Origin: Tillandsia leiboldiana
Lineage: Eukaryota; Streptophyta; Magnoliopsida; Poales; Bromeliaceae
NCBI GenBank assembly: GCA_029204045.2
Contig: CM055071.1
Location: forward strand, 23,979,693 to 24,043,692
Direction: 5' to 3'
DNA: 64,000 nucleotides
Each line of letters starts with the position of its first letter. The stretch's first letter is position 1. A program made the translations under genes and the position numbers. This document shows, piece by piece, positions 33,936-45,235 of this stretch. The notes under the pieces are model-generated. The model did not search any database, had not been told where the DNA came from, and saw nothing but the letters and a program-made list of their open reading frames with translations.

Positions 33936-34001
33936 TTTGACTTTCGCTAGATTGGGTCGAGTGTGGTTTTGTTACTGATCTGTGGTTCTTTGTGTGGCAG
34001 G

Positions 34002-35400
34002 ATGCCTCCCAGGCGGCGTATTCCTACCCGGGGTACCCCTACACCCCCGGAGGGGCCGGAGCAGTCCGGACAGGCAGAGATTAGTGAGTTGAGGGCCATG
34101 GTGGCCCAGCTGGCGGAGGGTCACCGCCGGCAGGAGCAGAGGATTGAGCAGCTGCTTGCTCAGGTTGGGGCCCCTCCCCCTACTACTACTGAGGCCCCCA
34201 CACCACCTGTTGTACCACCGACTATACCGCTTGTGCCTGCGGCACCATCCTCGAGCAGCGGGGCCCCGGGAGTGATCCGACCATTGACCCCCGTGGAGGA
34301 GCAGGAGTTCGCCGATAAACTCACGCAGTTCTGTCAGCGGGGACCGCCTAGGTTTTCGGGGCGGAGCACTCACCCTTGGGAGGTTGGGTCATGGCTTTCG
34401 GCAATGGTGAAATTGTTCCGAGACTTCTTTATCGATCAGAAGTATAGGGTACACATGGCTGTGCACTGTCTGGACGGGGATGCTGATACGTGGTGGCGTC
34501 GGGTGGAGCCCCTGGAGTTTCAGATCACCCGGCAGCTACCTTGGGCAGAGTTCAAGAGGATGGTTCTGGACACGTACTTTTCCACCAGCGTGAAGAAAAA
34601 GCTGGAGGATGATCTGAAGAATCTCCAGCAAGGCGACCGGTCGGCATGGGACTACTTCTAGGAGTTTTCGTGGCTACTCAACTGCGCTCCCTACGTCGCT
34701 AGGGACGGACCACATCAGGTGGAGCTCTTCGAGTTGGGCCTGCGTCCGGAGATTTATACCCTAGTGAATGCGCAGAGACTACAGACCCTGGAGGAGGCGG
34801 CAGAGCATGCACAGTGGGTCGAGAGAGGAGACCGCGTCGTCGCCAGACGTGGAGGCCTGGTCGCTCAGGGATCTAACAGGAAGCGGCCAGCGCAGGATGA
34901 TGGGGGACAGGCCAGCTCCTGGAGGCCGCCCCGACCCCCGCCGCCTCAGTTCTCAGGCCGCGGGCGTTCGGAGCGGCGAGGGCCTGGTGGATCCCAGAGG
35001 CCCCCACAGCAGCAGCAGCAGCAGCAGCACTCACGACAGCAGCAGCATTCACAGCAGCAGAGGTCGCAGTCCCGACAGCAGGGACCTCAGCGGCAGAGGC
35101 AGCAGCAGCAGGGGAGGCAGCCCCAGACCCCAGCCAGGTACATTTTCTGCCGGGGACAGCATCCTTCTGATACTTGTGACCAGAGGTTTGGCCGCTGTTA
35201 CCGGTGCGGACAGTCGGGCCACGTTCGAGCTACTTGCCCCTATGCGCCAGCACCGGCTCCTTCCTCAGCATCAGCCCCATCGGCACCCCAGCAGCGGTCC
35301 TATGCTCCAGCGAGCAGGGCTCCTTCTTCTCACCCGGCAAACTACCGACCCTCGGCACAGAGTGGGCGTGTCTATGCCGCCCAGGTTGAGGACTCCCTGG
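34002..35400 (+). pseudogene. gag: gag of F (capsid and CCHC nucleocapsid), one nonsense codon
   Basis: Structural protein forming the virus-like particle and binding genomic RNA. ATG at 34002 (MPPRRRIPTRG) follows an acceptor-like GGCAG. The N-terminus has a coiled-coil-like stretch (ISELRAMVAQLAEGHRRQEQ), then a Pro-rich linker and the retrotransposon gag/capsid domain around WWRRVEP...WAEFKRMVLDTYF. An in-frame TAG at 34659-34661 interrupts DYF*EFSWLLNCAPYV; the frame is unchanged afterwards, so it is a point nonsense mutation, probably CAG to TAG. A Gln-rich tract (35009-35115) precedes the zinc knuckle CYRCGQSGHVRATC (about 35193-35235). Confidence 0.88.
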
Positions 35401-37799
35401 CAGCCGACCACGTGGTGGCAGGTATCGTTTTACTTTCTGGCAGTAGAGCTCGCACTTTATTTGATACCGGTGCATCACATTCTTTTATCAGTAGAGCATT
35501 CGCATTATCCCATGGACTAGAGTTAGGTCGGTTGCCACGTGCATTAGAGGTACAGATCCCGGAGCATACCCTACTTGTAGAGGAGTGTTGTTGGTCCTGC
35601 CCTGTACGGATCGAGTCGTGGATCTTGCCAGCGGACCTGATGGTCCTGAGTCAGTTGCGAGACTTTGATATAGTACTCGGGATGGACTGGCTGGCTCGCT
35701 ATTATGCGACTATTGACTGTGCCGCGAGGACGGTGACTTTTAGCGAGCCAGGCTTGGAGGGGATTGTGTACAGAGGGTGCCAGAGTGCTTTCTTCGCCTC
35801 GATAGTTTCGACTTCTCGTGCGAGGCAGATGATGCGCAGTGGATGCGTGGCCTTTTTGGCCAGTGTGGTTGAGGGGCCCGCGGCGGCGCCGGGACTCGCG
35901 GATATCCCTATTGTCCATGAGTTCCCGGATGTTTTCCCACCAGAGCTGACTAGTATGCCGCCGGATAGGGAGATCGAGTTTTTGATTGACGTAGTTCCAG
36001 GAACTGCGCCAATCTCCAAGGCTCCTTACCGAATGGCACCGGCTGAGCTGCGAGAGTTGAAGGCGCAACTCCAGGATTTATTGGACAAGGGTTTCGTGAG
36101 GCCGAGTGTATCACCTTGGGGAGCGTCGGTGCTGTTCGTAAAGAAGAAGGATGGTTCACTTCGACTTTGTGTGGATTACCGAGAGCTGAATAAAGTGACC
36201 ATCAAGAACAAGTACCCTTTGCCGCGCATCGATGACTTATTTGATCAGCTGCAAGGGTCTTGTGTCTTCTCTAAGATCGACTTACAGTCTGGGTACCACC
36301 AATTGAAGGTGAAGGCCGAGGATGTTCCAAAGACAGCATTCAGGACTCGGTACGGGCATTATGAGTTCACTGTCATGCCTTTTGGATTGACTAATGCCCC
36401 TGCCGCCTTTATGGATTTGATGAACAGGATCTTTCGACCTTATCTGGACCGGTTCGTGGTAGTGTTCATCGATGACATCCTGGTTTACTCTCGGAGTGAT
36501 GTGGAGCACGAGGAGCACCTGAGGATTGTGCTGCAACTTCTGAGGGAGAAGAAGTTGTATGCCAAGTTATCTAAGTGCGAGTTTTGGCTTCGAGAGGTTG
36601 CTTTTTTGGGCCATGTGATCTCAGCCGCAGGAGTGGCGGTAGACCCGGCAAAGATAGAGGCAGTCCGGGATTGGCCCCGACCGACGACGGTAGCAGAGAT
36701 TCGCAGTTTTATGGGCTTGGCTGGATATTACCGTCGGTTTGTGGAAGGTTTTGCGAAACTTTCCGCACCCCTCACTCGTTTGACGCGCAAAGGAATTAAG
36801 TTTACCTGGAGTGAGGATTGCCAGAGGAGCTTCGAGGAACTGAAGAGCAGGTTGATGTCAGCTCCTATCCTTTCCCTCCCTGTTATGGGGAAAGGATATG
36901 TGATCTACAGTGACGCATCGCACAGTGGACTCGGTTGCGTGCTGATGCAGGAGGGTAGGGTAATTGCTTATGCTTCACGGCAACTCAAGGATTATGAGAA
37001 GAATTACCCTACCCATGACTTGGAGCTAGCTGCTGTGATCTTCGCACTGAAGTTGTGGCGCCATTATCTGTATGGGGAGCACTGCGAGATTTACACCGAC
37101 CACAAGAGCCTGAAATATCTGTTCACACAGAAGGAACTCAATTTGAGGCAGCGCAGATGGTTGGAGCTGTTAAAGGACTACGATGTGGACATACTCTACC
37201 ATCCCGGCAAGGCCAACGTGGTCGCGGATGCCCTGAGCAGGAGAGCAGTACAGAGCCTATCCTTGATGATCACCGACCAGGCGCCATTACTTGAGCAGAT
37301 GAGACGACTAGAGCTAGAGGTGGTGTCCCCTGGGGTCTCTGCAAGATTTCTGTCATTAGTCGTGCAGCCCACTCTGTTGGACAGGATCCGGGAAAAACAG
37401 AGTGAGGACCCCCACTTGATGAGGATTCGAGAACAGATTCAGGCCGGAGGGACAGGGGACTTCTCAGTTGATGCTTCGGGAGTACTGCGGTACAGGGACC
37501 GAGTTTGCGGGCCTATGGACTCAGAGATTCGGGAGCAGATCTTGCGGGAGGCTCATTATACACCTTATACCATCCATCCTGGTGGGACTAAGATGTATAG
37601 GGACCTCAAGGCACAGTTCTGGTGGAGCGGCATGAAAAGAGATATTGGCAGATTTGTGGCACACTGCCTAACTTGTCAGCAAGTAAAGGCTGAGCATCGT
37701 GTACCTGCTGGCAAGTTGCAGAGCCTCCCAATCCCTGAGTGGAAGTGGGACCAATATCACTATGGATTTTGTCACTGGATTGTCGAGAGCTCAGACTGA
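35401..37799 (+). pseudogene. pol: pol of F: protease, reverse transcriptase, RNase H, integrase N-terminus
   Basis: The frame is continuous with gag. The protease active site DTG is at 35463-35471 (LFDTGASHSF), followed by IVLGMDWL. RT spans about 36000-36620 with LPRIDDLFDQL, SKIDLQSGYHQ and the catalytic FIDD (36465-36477, with F for the usual Y). RNase H spans about 36890-37245 (YSDASHSGLG, then DLELAAV, then TDHKSLKYL) and ends DALSRR. The integrase zinc-binding HHCC region is at 37550-37680 (HYTPYTIHPG...HCLTCQQ). At about 37750-37760 a net +1 insertion (GACCAATATCAC) throws the frame, and the ORF ends at 37799. Confidence 0.92.
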
Positions 37800-38586
37800 G
37801 CGGATGCGATTTGGTGTGGTCGTGGACAGACTCACCAAGTCCGCTCACTTTTTACCGGTTCAGATGACTTGCCATTTGGATCGACTGGCACAGATGTACT
37901 TGGCTGAGGTGGTCAGGTTGCACGGGATACCCATTTCCATTGTATCGGATAGAGACTCGAGGTTTGTCTCGCACTTCTGGAGGAGCTTACAGACGGCCCT
38001 GGGGACACAGCTTCGCTTTAGCACAGCATTCCACCCACAGACGGACGGACAGTCAGAGCGCACCATTCAGACTCTCGAGGATATGTTGCGAGCATGCGTT
38101 CTGGATTTTGGGGGAGGGTGGCACCGACACCTGGGATTGGTTGAGTTTGCGTACAACAGCAGCTATCAAGCGAGCATCCAGATGGCTCCGTTTGAAGCGT
38201 TGTATGGGCGCAAGTGTCGGTCACCCCTATATTAGAGTGACGTGGGTGAGAAGAAGACATTGGGTCCTGATCTACTATTGGAGGCAGAGGAGAAGGTCAG
38301 ACTGATTCGACGACATCTTGAGACCGCTCAGAGCCGGCAGAGGAGTTATGCTGATACCCGACGGCGAGACTTGGAGTTTCAGGTGGGCGATCACGTCTTT
38401 TTGAAAGTCTCACTTCGAAGGGGATTCGAGAGATTTGGGATTCGTGGAAAACTGAGCCCTCATTATATTGGACCTTTTGAGGTATTGGAGCGCATTGGGC
38501 CAGTTGCCTACCGGCTTGCACTTCCTCCCAGATTGGCTAGTGTTCACGATGTGTTTCATGTATCCACCCTGAGGAGATGTTCATGA
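37756..38586 (+). pseudogene. Integrase catalytic core of F, frame-shifted and with one nonsense codon
   Basis: Continuation of pol in another frame from about 37756 (MDFVTGLSRAQTERM). The DDE triad is visible: D in VDRLTKSAHF (about 37825), D in SDRDSRF (about 37945) and E in QSERTIQ (about 38055). An in-frame TAG (38233-38235) after GRKCRSPLY replaces the Trp expected there, consistent with TGG to TAG. The frame goes on through the integrase C-terminal region (HVFLKVSLRRG, then KLSPHYIGPFEVLE, then VHDVFHVSTLRR) to a stop at 38584. Confidence 0.9.
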
Positions 38587-38806
38587 CCCGTCGCACATTA
38601 TTGATTTCGCCCCACTGGAGATCGCTGAGGACTTGAGCTATGTCGAGCAGCCATTACGGATTTTGGACCGCGAGGTCAGAGAGTTGCGCAGCCGGGCCAT
38701 CCCTTATGTGAAGGTTCTGTGGAGCAACCAGAGCGAGCGCGAGGCTACTTGGGAGCTGGAGTCAGCATGAGGGATGCCCACCCCCACTTGTTCGAGGCCC
38801 CGGCTT
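38585..38806 (+). pseudogene. Chromodomain-like C-terminus of F
   Basis: After another frameshift at about 38584 the frame reads DPSHIIDFAPLEIAEDL and then RILDREVRELRSRAIPYVKV and LWSNQSEREATWELE, the chromodomain-like tail of plant chromovirus integrases that is thought to direct insertion into heterochromatin. A final frameshift near 38763 separates the last residues (MRDAHPHLFEAPA). Confidence 0.8.
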
Positions 38807-38820
38807 GAGGTATGACTTTT

Positions 38821-38854
38821 GTTTCGAGGACGAAACTTTTATTAGTGGGGAGGA
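38821..38854 (+). promoter_or_regulatory. GTTTCGAGGACGAAAC hairpin and polypurine tract of F
   Basis: The 16-mer at 38821-38836 is identical to that in B. The polypurine tract AGTGGGGAGGA (38844-38854) primes plus-strand synthesis. Confidence 0.85.
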
Positions 38855-41800
38855 TGTGATGATCCAGGTTTCGATGCACAGTTTTTCCCGTGAATCCAAT
38901 GTGCGAAACACCTATTGATGGTGTCTGATCCACAGTGTGTCAAAGGGACGGCACAGATGGGTCCGTGGTAGTATTTATTGTTAGTTTGGCCTTCGGCGGC
39001 ATTTGCCGAATTTTAGAAAAGTTTCTAGGCCAAACGGAGGGCGTATTTGGATTCAACTCGGAAAAACGCTTGAAAACGGCTATTTACTTGTCAAATTCTG
39101 AGTCCGGATGCCCAAAAATGGACTCCCGGATGTTTCTGGTGGTTTCTGGTGCATGGGAGAGGACCGTGGACCGCCGGTTGCCACGTGGCGGCCCATTATT
39201 GGGAGGCCCGCAGCGCTCGTGCATGGAGCAGCGCGGCCGGGTGCATGAGCCCGGCGCTGGCCACGTGGCAGGCGCCAATTTGCGGGTCTTCGGTGCGCGG
39301 TCCACGGATTGGGGGCGGTCGGTGCAGGAATTTGAGCGGCGGTGCACTGCAACGGGCGGGAACCACGTGTCGGGCATGGTTGTCCGTTCTAGGGGTGCGG
39401 TCCACGGAGTCCCCTGCGCGGGTGCATAGGCCCGCCAGGGACAGGGGGGAGGTGGCGGTAAGACCGTTGGCGGGCTCACGGGACGCGGCGGAGCACGGGG
39501 ACACGCATGCGTGCGCCAGGCGGCCGGTCAGGCGCACCTGCCCGCGCGACTGATCGCTACAGCGGTCGGACGGGTGTCGCCCGCCGTACGCGGGCGCCCT
39601 CGCCCCGCAGCCCGATCGGGGACCTGGCGTCTCGTAGGGGACGCACCCCGCACAACTGTCGCTGTGCGGGACACGCGTCCCCCTCCCGGGCGCCGCGCGG
39701 CACCTCCTGACGCGCCCCGCACAGCTGTGTTGCTGTGCGGACGCGTGTCAGCAAGGGGGTGGCTCCGGCGGTCGGACGGGGCGCCGTCCGACCCGCGTTT
39801 GCGGATCCGGGCGCCCAATGTGGGCCCGAATCCGCAAAGGGGCCCAAATTGAGTTTTTTGCCTATAAATCAGGCATTGAAGGCCGAATCTCTTCTCCTGT
39901 TCATTTTCACCCCGAGGCCCCCTTCTAAGAAAATCTTCTCTCTCTGTCTACACCTGTTGTAGATTTCTCAAGAATTTAGGAGGCTCGGATCCTGAGGTTT
40001 GTGATTTTTCCGCGCGGCGCGACGATTATTCTTCCGGCAACCCACTTCGTCGAATTCAGTGTTCAGCTCCCCCGACTCACCCCGACCTCCTATTTTCGCA
40101 ATTTTGCACCGTTGGATTCTTGACAGGTAGGCTTCATTTTCTCTGTTGTGAGTTTCTTCTATTTCCGAGGTTTTGTTGGAGTTCTCGTAGCCTCATTTTG
40201 ACCCTTTTCCGTCGCGGAGTTTTGGGACAGCACTGCCTTATTTTGGCGATAACTTTGCGCACGGGCTTCGGATCAGGGTGATTTAAAGGGCATTGCATCT
40301 ACACATCGCGAGGAGTCTCTCTGAATTTTCTTGGATTTTTCTGGATTTCCCCGAAGGTGAGAAACCCCTTTTTACAGAACTTTGTATCACAGTTTGGGGT
40401 GAATGTATTGTTCGGGGTGGGTCCCTGTCGATTTTGGTTCTCAGCGTAGGAAAATCGTGTGGGAACGTGCAGGTACTTGTTTCGACCGTTTCGTCGCAAG
40501 GATCGCGCGGAGCATTTTTCTGGGAATTTCTCGGGCAAATTTCACAGGTGAAATGGCTAAACTGCTGAATGAATATTTGGAGGACAGATTTTGGATTAAA
40601 CTTGGATAATAATTGTGTGTGTATTCTTTGGACTTATGATGCAGTATTGCGGGATTTCGGATCGGGCGCGGACTTAGCCTTCGAGGACCGGATTTAGCGC
40701 TCGAGTGGGTACCGTTGTTAACCTCCTACTTGTGATGTCCCCCACTAGGCCTATTTGAGTTGCTACTATATTACATTGCTAAATGACCGGTAAAAGTGAA
40801 AATGGCATGTTGATTGAGAATTGGACTTACGGTTAGGGCTTGCATTTAAAAAACTAAGTACTAACTAATGGGTAATTCTTGTAATAGTATGTCACCTAAA
40901 CCTCACGGGGAGAGTTTTTGCTAAGATGGACTATATTGCATGTACATTTGGGACCTCTTATGCTTATATGATAAACTGATGGGACAACTTGACAAAAGGG
41001 AAGTTTAATTAGTGGCATACCTTATCTTGTAAAAATCAAAATACTTGAAACTACTTTCGAATAAAGGACTTTGCATGCTTGAATGGTCACTTGGTTAAGC
41101 CACCTTTTTTGCTACACTATCATGCTGGAACTGACTTAGGAGAAACCATGCTTTTATTTCTCTTCTTTTATCTAGATTTAGGGGATAGTGTAGTCAGACA
41201 GTTGTGGGTTTTGGGACAGGCAGGCCGTGAGGGCAGGGCATTGCGGCAACCGCGGATCTTGGCGGTTGACCGGACAGTGGTTATTGCATCAGATTGGGGT
41301 AGAGGATTTGGGCTTCTTTTAGTGGATGGGTTTTCCACATAGATCAGGGTCGTGATCCAGTCCTGCTGACTTTGATACTTGTTACTGAGGCACATGACTC
41401 CTGTGGGTCGCTCCCTCTCGAGTGCCACTCCGAGTGTGCGTTTTACAGACCTCGAGTCTTCGAGACTCTCATCCCCTATCGGTGTTGCGTAGGCTGGCAT
41501 ACCCGATTTGGCAGGCAGAGGCAGCAGTACCAGTGCTTACTGGTGTATCGATTGGGTCTAGACAGGCAGGCATTTACATTCTGATGCATACATATAGCTA
41601 TACTTTCAGTTAGCTCATTAGAGGCATGTAGTGGTAGCTCTACACATCATCAGTAGTCTTATTTACAGCTTACCACCTTTGTTCATCTTTTCCGCCTCTA
41701 TAGTCCTAGTGGGCACATTGAGTTGAGGTTTACCCACTAGGAGGAGGCTACTGTTCTATAGTAGTTCTCACTCCCCACTGCTTTCTTTTTCTCTTCCCCT

Positions 41801-42209
41801 TTGTTTTGCAGAGTCGTCTGCGGGAGTTGCAGGACCCTCCTCAGCGGACCAGGTAAGAGGATCGCGGACTAGATAGCGGTCGACCCAGGCACCAGTTCAG
41901 TACTAGATGTACTACTCACGATACTCTCATCATACTACTACTCTTCTTCTTTTGGGGTCTGGCTTCGGCCAGCTGGTTGTATTTGATTAGTGAGCTGGGA
42001 GAGACATATGTATTATTGAGAGTTTATTTCTGCACTTTACTTTCCTGCTTATCTGAGATGTACTAGTTGTAGTTTAGCTCTATTTATGCTCTTTTATTAT
42101 ATCATCTATATTTGAGCAGGTTTACCAGCGCTTCGTATACATGGAAAATTCCGTGTATACGGCGGATCTGTAGACGAGCCCCGGTTCTGGTTTACACCCG
42201 GGCGTGACA
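38855..42209 (+). mobile_element. 3' LTR of F (3355 bp)
   Basis: Same boundaries and order as the 5' LTR, with many one-base deletions and a scrambled stretch near 39432-39455. The net length difference is 24 bp. The donor-like site near 40705 has lost a G. Confidence 0.93.
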
Positions 42210-42502
42210 GATTCCACCGGACGAAGGTCGACTTTCCTATTGAACTACCCCCAAGCACGAAACCCATCACTAGGCACCATACAGGATGGCCCTTGCGGAG
42301 TTGAGGGAACTCAAGGCACAGCTAGAAGACCTTTTAGACAAAGGCTTTATCAAACCAAGCGCGTCGCCATGGGGCGCGCCCGTCCTGTTCGTGAGAAGAA
42401 GACGGAAGTCTCCGTTTGTGTATAGACTACCGGGAGATAAACAAGGTCACGATTAAGAAAAACCCCTTCCAGGATCGACATCTGTTTGACCATTACAGGG
42501 GC
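42210..42502 (+). pseudogene. Start of the RT of element C, between F and copia G
   Basis: It continues the pol of C after F. Motifs ELRELKAQLEDLLDKGFIKPS, then SPWGAPVLFV, then a YR/INKVTIK-like stretch are readable but in shifting frames. GATTC at 42210 is the right copy of the target duplication of F. At 42503 the LTR of G begins, so the rest of C lies beyond the window. Confidence 0.85.
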
Positions 42503-43846
42503 TGTTACGGAATTTGAGTTGGCGTAGTTTCGTGAAAGTCTCAAGTCTTGAAGATGAAGGTGAAGAAAGTTGGATCATTTAACTCAATCTCAAGAAAGAA
42601 GAATTCAAAGGATCAGGTATGTTTAACTAAAGATTTTGTGTGATCCGAATACTTCTTGTAGTGTAGAAACACTTGGAAGAATCTTTCATTGCATAAAAAT
42701 CAAAAACTGGACTTGGGACATGTTCAGGATCCGGATCAGGTTGTTCGATCCGGATCCCGAAGGTGGTTCGTTCATACACCAGTTCAATCCGGATCGTAGC
42801 CTCTCTTGATCCGGATCCCGAACACTGAGTTTACCATCTTCCTTGAACGATCCGGATCAGGCTTCGCAATCCGGATCCCGAACGTTGATGTTTGGTGAAC
42901 TGTATGAACGATCCGGATCAAGCACTTCGATCCGGATCCCGAACCTTCGTTTTTCTGGAATTGCCTGACTCGTTACGACGATCCGGATCACAGCTATCCG
43001 ATCCGGATCGCCGTCCGTAAAATTTCCAGAAATGTTAGGTTTTTGATTCTTATCTCCTTCCTAGGGTTTCTAACCTATAAATAGACCCTATGACTCTTTT
43101 TCTAGGGTGAATCCAAAAAGAAGAAAACAGCCGTCATATTCATATATCATCTTATACGGCTCTAGATCCACATATAGAGAAGAAAGGAAATCATTAGAGA
43201 ATACTCTATGTTTCTTCATCTATATTGATTAGTTTGATTCTAGGTTTTCATACTCACATCTTGAGTTGAATCAAACTAATGAATACTTAGATGGTATTTC
43301 CGATCTATCTTTGATCTAAGTATTCGGCGGATCATCACACCCCAAACAACGATTTACCCCAAAAATCGGCGCGTGGATTCGCGTGTCCTTGTGGATTCAA
43401 GGTTCAACCGCTCTCGTGGATTCGGAGCGAGGCACGTTCGTGGATTCGAAGGGTGCTATTGGGTGAAGACCGTGGATTCGGTCGGACGTCGTGGATTCGA
43501 CGTTGGACGCCGTGGATTCGGCGTTGGGCGCAGATCGTGGATTCGAGAAGCGTCGCGGAGCGAGCGGAGAAGATCCTCTAGGAGCGTATGGAAAAGGTTG
43601 AGTCGTAAGTGTGTACGGTAAATCACCTTGTACGTGTTTTAATTCTAGTGGATTTCTGCCGTGTTATCGGTCCCGTGGTTTTTTACTCCGGTGATGGAGT
43701 TTTCCACGTAAAAATCTTGCGATTATTTTTATTTCCGCATTGGGTTTTTATCGCAACGATTTTTGAGTGTTTATACGTTTACACCTATTCACCCCCTCTA
43801 GGTGTTTTTTCCCCCTATTTAGATCCTTATTACATATAACCCAACA
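42503..43846 (+). mobile_element. 5' LTR of G (1344 bp)
   Basis: It starts TGTTACGG and ends AACCCAACA. It includes the palindrome cluster (42728-43009), TATAAATA (43077-43084) and the GTGGATTC array (about 43370-43546). It is closely similar to 775-2125. Confidence 0.95.
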
Positions 43847-43848
43847 AG

Positions 43849-43860
43849 TGGTATCAGCGG
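43849..43860 (+). promoter_or_regulatory. Primer binding site of G
   Basis: TGGTATCAGCGG, two bases after the LTR: the initiator tRNA-Met complement with changes at the end. Confidence 0.85.
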
Positions 43861-43877
43861 GAATAGGGTTGTAAACA

Positions 43878-45135
43878 ATGGTTGAAGGTGAAACATCAAT
43901 CGACCCCCGTTCTTTGATGGAACAAATTATGCGTACTGGAAAGTACGGATGAAAGCCTTTTTAATTTCCATCGACGAAAGGGTGTGGCAATCAATTGAAT
44001 TAGGATGGTCTAATCCAACTGAAATTATCTCTGATGTTCGCACCTTAAAACCTAGGTCGAAATGGACCAAGGAAGAGTTAGATTCATCTTCTTACAATGG
44101 CAAGGGAATTAATGCTATTTTTAATGCCTTATCTCAAACTGAATTCTCTCGCGTCTCGGCATGTGAGACTGCGAAAGAAATCTGGGATGTTCTTCAGGTT
44201 ACACATGAGGGAACTAACCTCGTGAAGATTCAGAAACTGCAAATGCTTACGAGCAAGTTTGACTCTATCTTGATGGCAGAAAATGAATCTTTCACGGACT
44301 ACTATACACGATTGCAAGACATCGTAAACTCATGTGCTAACCTGGGAGAGAAGATTCCAGAATTTAAGATTGTAAGAAAGATCTTAAGAACTCTTCCTGA
44401 ACGATTTCGCCCAAAGGTTACTGCCATTGAAACTATTAAACACCCGGACGAAATACGTGTAGAAGAATTAGTTGGTTCATTACAAACTTATGAAATGACT
44501 TTACTACTAACAATTCTTCTGGAAAGGCATCCACTTCTAAGTCTTCAGGTTATGCGTTGAAAACAACTAAGGAAGAAGACGCGGATACATCCTCCTCAGA
44601 CGATGACGAGAACCTTTCTATGGAGGAATTTGAGAAGCAGCTCGCTCTCTTGACAAGGAAGTTTCGCCGCAACTTTCGAAGGGGTAATTCAAGCAAATCT
44701 CCATCCTTCGGAAAGTCGAACAAAGGCAAGGGTACTTCAAGTTACAAGTCAAGAAAGCAAGAGAACTTCTCAAAGGATAAGAAAAGTTCAGAAGGACAAC
44801 TACAATGCTTCAAATGTCGAGGCTACGGCCACATTGCAACGGAGTGTCCTAACAAGTATCCGGCAAAGAAGAAGGCGATGCAAGTCGTCACTTGGGATGA
44901 CAACTCAACGTCAAATGAGTCGTCTTCAAGTGATGAAGAAAAGAGCTCCACGGCATTCCACGCGTCCATATCTTCACCCTTCATGTGCTTTATGGCAAGT
45001 ACATCCGAGTCGTTGTCCAACTCCACTGTTGAAAAGATTGCAACGACAACGAATCGGATGATTCGGAAGGTGAAGATTTTGCTTTAGCCTACCACAGACT
45101 TTTGAGGGATTTAAAGAAAGTGGCTAAGCAAAACC
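43878..45135 (+). pseudogene. gag: gag of G (copia type, CCHC zinc knuckle), with frameshifts
   Basis: ATG at 43878 begins MVEGETSI. One base is missing at about 43900, after which the frame reads NYAYWKVRMKAFLISIDERVW, the N-terminal motif of copia gag, followed by the UBN2-type capsid (KEIWDVLQVTHEGTNLVK, LQMLTSKFDSI, ILRTLPERFRPKV). A second shift is at about 44500 and a third near 45045. The zinc knuckle CFKCRGYGHIATEC lies at about 44806-44847, followed by an acidic Ser/Asp-rich region. Each shift fits a single-base deletion. The gene runs into the assembly gap at 45136. Confidence 0.9.
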
Positions 45136-45235
45136 NNNNNNNNNNNNNNNNNNNNNNNNNNNNNNNNNNNNNNNNNNNNNNNNNNNNNNNNNNNNNNNNN
45201 NNNNNNNNNNNNNNNNNNNNNNNNNNNNNNNNNNN
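45136..45235. other. Assembly gap (100 N)
   Basis: It separates the gag of G from unrelated sequence. The left end of CACTA element H and the missing gag end and protease of G must lie here or have been deleted. Confidence 0.99.

Larger units (their letters stand above)
30322..42209 (+). mobile_element. Chromovirus F (Ty3/gypsy, Tekay/Del-like), complete with both LTRs
   Basis: LTRs start TGTGATGATCC and end GGGCGTGATA/GGGCGTGACA. The target site reads GATGC (30317-30321) on the left and GATTC (42210-42214) on the right, one mismatch, and removing the element rejoins the C reading frame. The order is primer binding site, gag, protease, RT, RNase H, integrase, chromodomain-like C-terminus, polypurine tract. 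The assignment to the Tekay/Del group rests on domain order, tRNA-Met primer, long LTRs and the C-terminal chromodomain. The polyprotein has two nonsense codons and about three frameshifts, so the copy looks defective. Confidence 0.93.
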
